Shown one piece after another: positions 55,002 to 62,216 of a stretch of 64,000 nucleotides of DNA (its first letter is position 1; every line of letters begins with the position of its first letter). The stretch comes from Streptomyces lavendulae subsp. lavendulae (GTDB taxonomy: Bacteria; Actinomycetota; Actinomycetes; Streptomycetales; Streptomycetaceae): contig NZ_CP024985.1 of the NCBI RefSeq assembly GCF_002803845.1, positions 1,240,001 to 1,304,000 of the forward strand, written 5' to 3'. Under the pieces are notes generated by a model. That model was not told the origin of the DNA, ran no database searches, and saw nothing but the letters and a program-made list of their open reading frames with translations. The position numbers and the translations under genes are program-made.

Positions 55002-55941
55002 AGCTCCTCGGCGTAAGCGGTGGACGGGTCGGTCGGGTTGGCCCAGCCCCGGTGTGCGGGGAGGCTAGGCCGCGATCCCGTCCGGGCCAAGCCGGTGGGG
55101 GCCGCGTTCATCGCCTCGTGGACCAGGCTGGGCAGGGTGCTCGGGTGAAGTCCCTTGGTTCGGTGCTTGGTGAGGCCGTCGCGCACGTGGGCGGCATCGA
55201 TGCCCTCGGCGAGCAACTTGGCGGTCTCCCGGCCGAGGCGGCCGAGTACATCGCGGGGCGGTCGGTGTGTGCAGGCGGAGGCGTACTCGGCGATGAGTTG
55301 CTGGGCCGAGGCGGACTCGGGTGCGGGAGCGCTCGCGCTCCCCGAAGGTAGAGATCCTAGATCCACGTTCCTAGGTCCTAGATCCGGACTGTGATCCATC
55401 ACTGCGGGCTCACTGAGGGCTTCGTGAGTCCTCATGGAGGCCTCAGTGAATGCCCTCCGAGCTGCGGTTTTCTGATTCATTGAGGGCTCATGCAGGTACT
55501 CCGGACCCTCCGTGAGTCCTCGGTGAGGGGACACGGAGGCTTCATGGCCTGCTCCGTGAGGGCTCCCGAGTCCGGCGGCCGTCGGGCCCGCGCCGTCGTG
55601 CTGGGGGCAGGCCGGGTGGCGTATACCGCTGGGACGGTTGATCTTCTGGTGCAGGTGCCAGGTGATGATGTGGAGAGGTACCGCTTGCCGTCCTCGCCCG
55701 CGTAACGGCAGACGAGGTCCTGGGTGGCGAGCTGGGCCAGGTCGTCCTCGACGCCGACGGGGCCGTGGTCCGGGCGCAGGGACCACAGCAGCCCGGCGAG
55801 GACTGCGGGTTGGTCCCGGAAGCGTCCGTGGTCGTCGGCCTGGGTGAGCAGCCCGAAGAAGGTTCGCTCGGCGGTGAGGGGGACCGCGGCCAGGGACTCG
55901 GAGGCGAAGGCCTCCGGCTTGATGGTTCTGATGCGGGCCAT
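54998..55941 (-). pseudogene. Rep-like (replication organiser) protein, frameshifted by 2 bases
   Basis: From the ATG at 55941 (GGAGGCG upstream) frame one reads ARIRTIKPEAFASESLAAVP, ERTFFGLLTQADDHGRFRDQ, LAQLATQDLVCRYAGEDGKR and YL, then turns into low-quality sequence. In another frame, from the same point, LHIITWHLHQKINRPSGIRH continues, ending with RRETAK-like helices, LVHEAMNAAPTGLARTGSRP and the stop at 54998. In homologous Streptomyces element proteins these parts form one protein, with KRYLHI-TWH. An extra tc in cctctcc near 55677 explains the break; total length is 3n+2. If real, replication initiation is impaired. Confidence 0.75.
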
Positions 55942-55943
55942 GA

Positions 55944-56252
55944 TCAGCGCCTCCGCTCGACTGCGGTGTGCCGTTCGGTCGCGGGGCGCAGGACTCCGCT
56001 GTCGAGATCGAGGTCGTACGGCTGGTCCCATCGGACGTCGGGGTGAGCGCGGATGACCCAACGCGCGGCAGTGAGGCCGCGGACCCGCGTGAGGGGTATA
56101 CCGCGACCCAGCCGGTCGTAGGCGCGACAGAAGGGGCTGGGCCAGCTCTGGCTCGGATCGAGCTGGGAGATGCGAAGGACTGCGGCTCCGGGGGCCATGT
56201 CCGCGAGGATGCGGGCGAGCCGGTGTGCCCGTGGGCTCCGGTACTCGGGCAT
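55944..56252 (-). CDS. Hypothetical first gene of the replication/mobilisation operon (102 aa)
   Basis: The 102-aa basic product contains SPRAHRLARILADMAPGAAV, AYDRLGRGIPLTRVRGLTAA and RWVIRAHPDVRWDQPYDLDL. I recognise no family. ATG at 56252 is preferred because GAGGA lies 8 bases upstream. The stop is only 2 bases before the Rep-like ATG, so the operon begins here. Confidence 0.6.
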   Translation of the reverse strand: MPEYRSPRAHRLARILADMAPGAAVLRISQLDPSQSWPSPFCRAYDRLGRGIPLTRVRGLTAARWVIRAHPDVRWDQPYDLDLDSGVLRPATERHTAVERRR

Positions 56253-56773
56253 GCGAGAATTCCTCACTCGTAGGTGGGGCGGGGCGGCCGTTCTCGTCGA
56301 AAAGGCCAGCCGACCCGCACCCGGTTATGAATCCGCGCCCTCCGGGGTGTCGGCACGGTGCCCAGGAGCGGCTAACTCCTGGGCACCGTTCTCATCCAGA
56401 GCGGCGCGATTCCCCGGTGTTGACCCGAGGGAGCAGCAACATATGCATGGCGCCCAGAACACTCCAGCTTTCAGAGGGTGTTGGCGGTCATCGACATCGA
56501 CTCGACATATCCCCTTGCGAGGCCAAGCGGCCAGACGCCGCTGCAAGGCGTTGGGGTGGCCGTCGGGCCGGAAGGTCCAGTCCAGTCGAGGCGGGCCGTG
56601 CACTGAAGGGCGACTTCAATGACCCTCAGAGATCGACGTCAATAACTTTCACCGAATTGATCAGTCAATTATCTGAATGTCCCTGCACGTGAAACACCTA
56701 GGCCGCGAAAATGAGCCAGAGCCACTTCCTTGTCCCGCCCTCAGGGGCAATTCCACGATCAGTAATTTCGGCT
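56253..56773. promoter_or_regulatory. Promoter/leader region of the replication-mobilisation operon
   Basis: About 520 bases lie between the operon start and the stop of the IclR-type gene; both are on the reverse strand. Besides the hairpin described separately, no gene is supported. Base composition becomes clearly more AT-rich from ~56640 on. An origin of vegetative replication could be here, but no iteron series is visible. Confidence 0.35.
56355..56389. terminator. 14-bp perfect inverted repeat upstream of the replication operon
   Basis: acggtgcccaggag (56355-56368) pairs exactly with ctcctgggcaccgt (56376-56389) across a 7-base loop. It could terminate transcripts arriving from the IclR-type gene, attenuate the replication operon, or be part of an origin. 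Only a weak T-rich tail (ttctcat) follows on the forward strand. Confidence 0.5.
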
Positions 56774-57556
56774 CTACGCTGCCGAAACTTCGGCCAGCAA
56801 GTCACTGATTCGAGCAGCTGCTTCCCGCGTGCGCGCAATCTCCTCTGCCGCATCGGGAGTCATGTCCCCACATGGCTTCGCCACCACCACGGCGCCCATG
56901 ACAACGTTCCGTCCGATCGGAGCAGCCACCGCACACCAGCCGGCTCGGACTTCCTCGCGTGACACGGCAATGCCATTCGAAGCCGCGTCACCCACCGCAC
57001 GCAGGAACGATTCCGGATCTTGGATGTATCCCGGCCCTGTCAGCGACGTCGGGAGTCCCTCCACGGCCACAGCTCTCTGCACTGTGGCCGGCAGACCGGA
57101 CAGGAGGACCCTGCCTGCGGCACCCGCGCGCAGAGAGCGGGCCGAGGCCATGAAGCCGTCACCGACGACCCCTGGCTCCGCCAACACCCCGCCTCGGGCG
57201 ACGTACTGCTCTGTCCTACGTCGTGCCGCAGTCAGCGGAGTGAGCGACTCGATCGCGCAGAGCATCCCGTTCGCCTCATGGAGCAGCCGAGCCAGAATCT
57301 GGCGCTGGGGCGCCTCGCTGAACCGATACGCTGCGGCTCGCATTCCTAGGCCGACGGCGCCGGAGCCAAGGCGGTATTTACCTGCCTCATCCCTCACGAA
57401 CACGTCGTAGGCCAGCCCTGAATTGAGTATTCGGTGCACCGTGCTCTTGTTAAGGCCTGCTTCCCTGGCAATGGCGCGTGGCCCGTGGGACGGGCCGTCC
57501 ATCGAGGCCAAGGTTCGCTGCACGTGAAATACGCGGTCACACGCCGTGTCTGCCAT
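56774..57556 (-). CDS. IclR-family transcriptional regulator
   Basis: The 260-aa protein has the IclR winged helix (HGPRAIAREAGLNKSTVHRI, LNSGLAYDVFVRDEAGKYRL, GSGAVGLGM) and effector domain (GRVLLSGLPATVQRAVAVEG, GIAVSREEVRAGWCAVAAPI). The target is unknown; no catabolic operon is adjacent. Its own codon usage is typical, but its flanks are AT-richer. It diverges from the XRE-type regulator across 268 bases that hold several palindromes. Confidence 0.9.
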   Translation of the reverse strand: MADTACDRVFHVQRTLASMDGPSHGPRAIAREAGLNKSTVHRILNSGLAYDVFVRDEAGKYRLGSGAVGLGMRAAAYRFSEAPQRQILARLLHEANGMLCAIESLTPLTAARRRTEQYVARGGVLAEPGVVGDGFMASARSLRAGAAGRVLLSGLPATVQRAVAVEGLPTSLTGPGYIQDPESFLRAVGDAASNGIAVSREEVRAGWCAVAAPIGRNVVMGAVVVAKPCGDMTPDAAEEIARTREAAARISDLLAEVSAA

Positions 57557-57673
57557 ATTCCCCTCCTATTCCGTCATCTGCCAGGCGGGGCGCGTAGGTG
57601 CAGACCCGGCGGGTATCAATCGAGCGCTACGCCGTCCTTCCAAGCGTCCCAGCAGCCGACAGGAAGTCGGCTT

Positions 57674-57692
57674 CCGGAAGTTCAACTTCCGG
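57674..57692. promoter_or_regulatory. 19-bp palindrome upstream of the XRE-type regulator
   Basis: ccggaagtt-c-aacttccgg is a perfect dyad. It directly abuts and shares 2 bases with the DevR-like box that follows, so two regulators could compete here. Confidence 0.6.
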
Positions 57693-57704
57693 GACTAAAG
57701 TCCC
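57691..57704. promoter_or_regulatory. DevR/DosR-like box
   Basis: gggactaaagtccc matches the core of the mycobacterial DosR/DevR consensus (GGGACTWWAGTCCC) exactly; Streptomyces have the homologous OsdR-type systems. It lies 121 bases before the XRE-type start codon. A second copy with one change (gggaccaaagtccc, 57847-57860, embedded in the longer dyad gtcgggac-caaa-gtcccgac at 57844-57863) lies inside codons ~7-13 of that gene. Confidence 0.6.
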
Positions 57705-57824
57705 TACCGCTGAGGCGCCGAGGACCGGCCCATTCGAGACCTCACAGGCCTTGTCCCCGTTGGGCTCTCAACCGAGAGGGTCACTTCACGCAAGGACGGC
57801 ATCACCGGGAGCGAGGGAGGAATC

Positions 57825-59219
57825 ATGCCTACGCCCACCCGAAGTCGGGACCAAAGTCCCGACCGGAGGCCTGCCCTGGATGAGCTGATCGGGCTCGCAG
57901 GACTGCTGCGAGCATGGCGGGCAGCAGCCGGCACGAAAATGCGGCGCAGCAAACCGCTGTCGCAGGCCGAGGTGGCTGCCCGGGCCGGGATGACCGAGCG
58001 CTGGTACGGGGAGCTGGAACGAGGGGCATCGCCACGTCTCGGACGCCCGAAGATCGACCAGCTGGCGGCCGCCCTGCTCCTGGACGAGGACCAGCGCGAG
58101 ACCCTCTACCTCTACACGGACGGAGGCTCCCCGCCCCGCTCCCCCACGCCTCCGGGACACGCCGACGGCCTTCACCCGCTCCAGCTGCTCCTTGACCATC
58201 AGATGCCACGGCCCGCTTACCTCAGCGATGCCGCGTGGAACATCGTCGGTTTCAACCGAGCCATGGCTCAGTGGTTCCCGTGGGTCCTGGAGCCGCGCCC
58301 CAATCTGATGCGCTGGGCATTGCTGCATCCCGATGCCCGGGAGCAGTACGTGGGATGGGAGGAGCACGCAGGGATCTACCTCGCGATGGTGCGGATGGCG
58401 CTCGTCAAACACGACAGGCTGCCCGAACTGGTCTCGCTGCTGAACGAGGTCCTGGCCGACAGCGACTGCCGCCGCATCTGGGACAGCAAGCCGGAGTTGG
58501 TGAGCCACCGTGACGGCCACGTCTTCCGACTCCACATCTCGCGTTTCGACCACCAGGACATCGAGGTCATCTCGCAAGTGCTCTACCCCGCCGCCTTCCC
58601 GGACCTCCGGTTCGTTGCCATCACCTGGCTCGGCAGCCGCGAAGACCCTGGGGCCGAAGCCGCCCGCCGGAGTCCATCCGTCGCCGAGGGCAGCAGAGAA
58701 CGCGCCACAGCCACGCGGTCGGTCCAGGGCACCCCAACGCGGCCGTACTGGGCCCTCGACTCCTTCGAAGCAGCGCGGTCGCTGGCCGGCTCGTCGCCCG
58801 TCGATCTCCCGGGCCTCAGCGAGGCGGCCGGCCGGGATACCCGGCTCACCGCGGACTGCTCGGGACAGAACGTCATCTGGGCGACGAGCGAGGCGGGCGG
58901 CATGGTCGCATTCGAGGACCTCAGTACGCAGGAAGCCCTCGCGCGCATCCCGGTTCCGGCGCTCACTGCAGGAGCTCGGCGGGAGTACCAGAACCTGCTC
59001 CGGTCCACTCTGGCCCCGGATGGTCCGACTGCTACGAGGCAGATCGACGAGCTCCTCGCCCCGCACAGCGCCGCCATCGATCTCCTGGTCGACCTTCGCG
59101 GCCAGCTCAGCCCCGCCACCGCGGCCGGCTCATCACAGAGCCTCAGCCACAGCGAGTCCGATACTGCGACGGAGAGAGCCCGAGAACTCGCTGGAAGGCT
59201 CGGCGCATCGCCTCGGTAG
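57825..59219 (+). CDS. XRE-family regulator with MmyB-like ligand domain
   Basis: The 464-aa protein has an XRE helix-turn-helix (LLRAWRAAAGTKMRRSKPLS, QAEVAARAGMTERWYGELER) at residues ~25-80. An MmyB-like PAS-related ligand-binding domain follows at ~125-275 (PAYLSDAAWNIVGFNRAMAQ, WFPWVLEPRPNLMRWALLHP). A ~185-residue unassigned C-terminal part is longer than usual for this family. GGGAGG precedes the ATG. A DevR-like box copy lies both upstream and just inside the gene. The 3' end overlaps the convergent AraC-type gene by 77 bases. Confidence 0.88.
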   Translation: MPTPTRSRDQSPDRRPALDELIGLAGLLRAWRAAAGTKMRRSKPLSQAEVAARAGMTERWYGELERGASPRLGRPKIDQLAAALLLDEDQRETLYLYTDGGSPPRSPTPPGHADGLHPLQLLLDHQMPRPAYLSDAAWNIVGFNRAMAQWFPWVLEPRPNLMRWALLHPDAREQYVGWEEHAGIYLAMVRMALVKHDRLPELVSLLNEVLADSDCRRIWDSKPELVSHRDGHVFRLHISRFDHQDIEVISQVLYPAAFPDLRFVAITWLGSREDPGAEAARRSPSVAEGSRERATATRSVQGTPTRPYWALDSFEAARSLAGSSPVDLPGLSEAAGRDTRLTADCSGQNVIWATSEAGGMVAFEDLSTQEALARIPVPALTAGARREYQNLLRSTLAPDGPTATRQIDELLAPHSAAIDLLVDLRGQLSPATAAGSSQSLSHSESDTATERARELAGRLGASPR

Positions 59220-60117
59220 TGGCGTAACCGCTCAAGGCAGCGATACGTACGACATCGTCGTCGGTGTCCTCGAGCAGCCGCCTCGCCGTCTCCAGCCGGG
59301 CGTTGGCCACATAGCGCCCGGGCGTGACGCCCGTTTCCTCGGCGAACGCCCGCGTGAACTGCCGGGCCGACAGGTTGGCGCGCTGGGCCAAAGCCTTCAC
59401 CGACAGGTCGGCGGCCGGGTGGTCGGCGATCCACTGCTGCAGGTCACGGAGCTCTTGGCGATGCGCGAGCTGCGCCTGCATCTGCGTGCTGAACTGCCCC
59501 TGGCCCCCGGACCGCCGCAGGAAGACGACCATGTAGCGTGCGATCGTCAGGGCCGCGTCCCTTCCGATATCTTCCTCCACCAAGGCCAGGGCCAGGTCGA
59601 TGCCGGCAGTTACGCCCGCAGAGGTGTACACCGAGCCATCCCGGATGAAGATCGAGTCCGGTTCGACAGCGATACCGGGATACCGCTGCGCCAGCTCATC
59701 CGCACTGTTCCAGTGCGTCGTCACCCTCTTGCCTGCGAGCAGGCCGGCCTCGGCGAGCAGAAACGCACCCGTGCACACGGAGACGACCCTCTCTGCCTTG
59801 GGCGCATTGTTCTTCAGCCAAGAGATGACCTCCGAACCCCCGACACCAGCCCCGGGGACACCTCCGGCACCGCCCGGCACGAGCAGCGTGTGGGGAACGT
59901 CCGCACCCGCCAGGTCCACGTCGGGCATCAGGGTCACACCACTGAGCGACGCTACGGCGGACCCGCCCGGCGATGCCGTGGCGATGCGATATCCGGTCTG
60001 TCCCGGGGCTGTGGCGGCGAGGTAGGCGTTGGCCCCGGCCAGCACGCCCACGGGGCCGGTGACGTCCAGCGCCTCGACGCCGTCATACAGCGTGACCAGC
60101 ACCGTGCGGGGCCTCAT
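59143..60117 (-). CDS. GlxA-type AraC regulator with DJ-1/PfpI domain
   Basis: The 324-aa protein has an N-terminal DJ-1/PfpI domain (VTLYDGVEALDVTGPVGVLA; LLVPGGAGGVPG; RVVSVCTGAFLLAEAGLLAG) and C-terminal AraC double HTH (ALAQRANLSARQFTRAFAEE, TGVTPGRYVANARLETARRL, GLSPSQYRTR). GlxA-type regulators usually control catabolic or amidase genes. The convergent overlap with the XRE-type gene could create antisense interference. No target operon is adjacent. Confidence 0.93.
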   Translation of the reverse strand: MRPRTVLVTLYDGVEALDVTGPVGVLAGANAYLAATAPGQTGYRIATASPGGSAVASLSGVTLMPDVDLAGADVPHTLLVPGGAGGVPGAGVGGSEVISWLKNNAPKAERVVSVCTGAFLLAEAGLLAGKRVTTHWNSADELAQRYPGIAVEPDSIFIRDGSVYTSAGVTAGIDLALALVEEDIGRDAALTIARYMVVFLRRSGGQGQFSTQMQAQLAHRQELRDLQQWIADHPAADLSVKALAQRANLSARQFTRAFAEETGVTPGRYVANARLETARRLLEDTDDDVVRIAALSGYATTEAMRRAFQRVLGLSPSQYRTRCG

Positions 60118-60284
60118 ACCTCAACAATGCCGACCCAGGAGGGTGCCCGCAATGCAAGACTCCGGCGTGCGCCCACGCTTCCAACGGCCTGGCCAGGCTC
60201 TCACCTCGTCCGCTCTGCGCTGTCCCGTCGCAACATGATCACGGACAGGCCTTGGTCGAGCACCTCGCCCCGCGCCCCGCAGTG

Positions 60285-60734
60285 TCAGTTCTGGCCACAC
60301 GGCGGTAGCCCGATCACGGCGTCCAAGTACCTCTGCACCGGCTCGAAGATCCCGTCCGGGATGTACCCGGGAAGCTGTGCAAGGGTCACCCAGGCCACCT
60401 CGGCTATCTCAGCCGGGGCAGCGGCACGAGCGGAGCCAGCTACAACATCGCAGGCGGCGTACGACACGAGGCGTCCGGTAGCCGGATGGCGCCGCTCGCC
60501 CAGTACCCATGCCACGGACACGTCCAGGTCGGTCTCCTCCTTCGTCTCCCGTACGGCCGCGTCCTCCCACGCTTCCCCAGGCTCGACCTTGCCCGCCGGA
60601 AACTGCCACGAGAGGTTCCCCTCCGCCACCCGACGCCGCACCAACAAAACCTGGCGTTCATGGACCACGATGGCGGCAGCAACCCTCAGCCGGCGCCTGT
60701 CCGGCCCGCTGCGGTGCCGGCCGTCCTCAGGCAC
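60285..60734 (-). CDS. Nudix hydrolase
   Basis: The 149-aa protein carries the Nudix box GKVEPGEAWEDAAVRETKEE, then TD, preceded by AAAIVVHERQVLLVRRRVAE. It is paralogous to the Nudix protein at 27684-28178. The GTG start lies inside the last codons of the flavoprotein gene (8-base overlap), so it is the last gene of a trmO-flavoprotein-Nudix operon. The substrate is unknown; a nucleotide or coenzyme degradation product fits the neighbours (inference). Confidence 0.9.
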   Translation of the reverse strand: MPEDGRHRSGPDRRRLRVAAAIVVHERQVLLVRRRVAEGNLSWQFPAGKVEPGEAWEDAAVRETKEETDLDVSVAWVLGERRHPATGRLVSYAACDVVAGSARAAAPAEIAEVAWVTLAQLPGYIPDGIFEPVQRYLDAVIGLPPCGQN

Positions 60735-61275
60735 CGTGGTTCCGCATGTGCGGTTCCAGCAGATGGATCGCTTCCTCCCAGTCGAAGCGATCGGCGCCGC
60801 CGCCTGCCTTCGGGCGGTGAGGGTCGTAGCTGCCGATCGATATCCCCATCTCACGAAGTTCAGCAATGCTTCGCCGGTACGCGGGGTGCGCCGCCAGGGC
60901 GGAGTTCACGTACGGCAGGACAGCCGTGGGGATGCCCATTCCGTACGCCTCGCAGAGGATGGCCAGCGCGAGGTTGTCGGCGAAGCCTGCGGCCCACTTG
61001 TTGACCGTGTTGAAGGTCGCGGGGGCGGCCACGATGGCGTTCGCCGGCGGCAGGGGCCGATCGTCACCCGGCGACCTCCAGGCGGAACGGATCTGGAAGC
61101 CGGTCTGCGTCTCGATCGCAGGGGCATCGAGAAAGGGCAGGGCATGCGGAGTCGCGATTACCCCGACGTCCCAGCTCCGCTCCTGGGCCGCCGTGATCAG
61201 CTTGCCGACGTCGTCCGCGATCCCGGCGGCACAGACGACGACGTACAGGAACGGCTTGCGCTTTGTATCCGTCAC
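60727..61275 (-). CDS. HFCD-type flavoprotein (DFP/CoaC-like decarboxylase fold)
   Basis: The 182-aa protein reads FLYVVVCAAGIADDVGKLIT, VGVIATPHALPFLDAP, AIVAAPATFNTVNKWAAGFA, DNLALAILCEAYGMGIPTAV and LPYVNSALAAHPAYRRSIAE. This is the pattern of homo-oligomeric flavin-containing cysteine decarboxylase-like proteins (AP-T-NT-NK-A-GI-DNL; PxMN here LPYVN). FMN binding is expected; the substrate is not. The GTG has AAGGGG 7 bases upstream and starts 11 bases after trmO. Confidence 0.88.
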   Translation of the reverse strand: MTDTKRKPFLYVVVCAAGIADDVGKLITAAQERSWDVGVIATPHALPFLDAPAIETQTGFQIRSAWRSPGDDRPLPPANAIVAAPATFNTVNKWAAGFADNLALAILCEAYGMGIPTAVLPYVNSALAAHPAYRRSIAELREMGISIGSYDPHRPKAGGGADRFDWEEAIHLLEPHMRNHGA

Positions 61276-61286
61276 GCGAGTCCCCT

Positions 61287-61751
61287 TCAGCGCCAGTAGT
61301 CCGCGAGCATCTCCGCCGGCCAGCTCGGTTCACGGACCTCCCCCCGCGGCCCCATCTCCTGGAAGTACGGCGCGACGTCATACACCGGAGTGCCATCGAT
61401 CGCGTCGAGGTCGGTGACGTGAAGGTCCAGGCCGTCGACCTTCACCAGGCGCGGGAAGGGCTGCGCCAGCTGGTTCGGCCGCCGATGGTTCCGGTGCACG
61501 AACGTGCCGGTGGGTGGCCAGGCCGGATTGTTGCGGGGGCTCCGCGCGTGGAGGGCGACATCGTTGGGCGATGCCTTGTGGAAATGCCAGACGACGAGGA
61601 GGTGCGAAAACTCCTCCAGGCCTTGCACAACCTCGACGGGGAAGTCCGGGTTCAGACGGATGATCGCCTGCCCTCCCCAGTGGTCGTCCGTGGGCTCGCC
61701 CCGTCCCCCGACCACGGTCCCGATCGGCGTGATCTCCAGCGATTGCGTCAT
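61287..61751 (-). CDS. trmO: TrmO-like tRNA N6-threonylcarbamoyladenosine methyltransferase (TsaA family)
   Basis: The 154-aa protein contains ITPIGTVVGGRGEPTDDHWG, GLEEFSHLLVVWHFHKASPN, HRRPNQLAQPFPRLVKVDGL and VTDLDAIDGTPVYDVAPYFQ. This is the TsaA/TrmO beta-barrel pattern (EGLEEFSHLLVLFWFH, R-RPN-IG, L-DGTPVLDIKPY). In E. coli TrmO methylates t6A37 of tRNA with SAM. The small size and the pairing with a flavoprotein suggest it may act on a small molecule instead. It heads the three-gene operon. Confidence 0.85.
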   Translation of the reverse strand: MTQSLEITPIGTVVGGRGEPTDDHWGGQAIIRLNPDFPVEVVQGLEEFSHLLVVWHFHKASPNDVALHARSPRNNPAWPPTGTFVHRNHRRPNQLAQPFPRLVKVDGLDLHVTDLDAIDGTPVYDVAPYFQEMGPRGEVREPSWPAEMLADYWR

Positions 61752-62216
61752 GCGCTCCCCTTCATACCGGGTCCTAACCAGCCCAATCTATGCGCGGGCC
61801 AGAGGGCAGCGCACCAGTCGAGCACCGCAACTCCGAGATCCGGCCGCGCCGGCGTAGGCCATACGACGGCTCACCCGATCACCGCGTCCAGGTGCCTTTG
61901 TACCGGCTGGACGAGCCCGAACCGGACGTACAGCGGCAGCTCTGCAAGCGCCTCGGCCCGGACCGGCACTCGCCGAAATCGGCATCGACCGAGCCGACTC
62001 TTGAGAGCAGAGTGCGGCCCCGGGCACATCCAGAGCGCGCTGTCATACCCACGTGCGAGGGTTGCCAACGGCCTTGCCCACAAAGTCACCTGGGAGAGCA
62101 GGCTGTGGATATGCGTCAACGATTCGCCAACGGGGGTGGTGATCGGACGCATGGGGCAGACATGTTGATCACGCGTGCGTAGGCAACCACCACGAGCCAG
62201 GCACCCTGGGGGGAAT
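61752..62216. other. Gene-poor region with Nudix remnant
   Basis: 465 bases between the divergent trmO operon and the zinc-ribbon nuclease gene. It contains a Nudix C-terminal remnant (listed separately) and otherwise no supported gene. Promoters of both flanking genes are expected here. Confidence 0.35.
61871..61970 (-). pseudogene. C-terminal remnant of a third Nudix gene
   Basis: The reverse strand reads AEALAELPLYVRFGLVQPVQ, then RHLDAVIG-stop, matching the ends of the two intact Nudix proteins in this window (AQLPGYIPDGIFEPVQRYLDA; SEIPRYIPYGLFEPVQRHLD). Upstream of it no Nudix box remains, so it is a decayed copy. Confidence 0.7.

Noticed and set aside
15936..56252. Classical pSAM2-type AICE (FtsK-like TraSA, RepSA)
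   Set aside because: No FtsK-like translocase or RepSA was recognised; instead a full relaxase/VirB4/VirD4 set is present.
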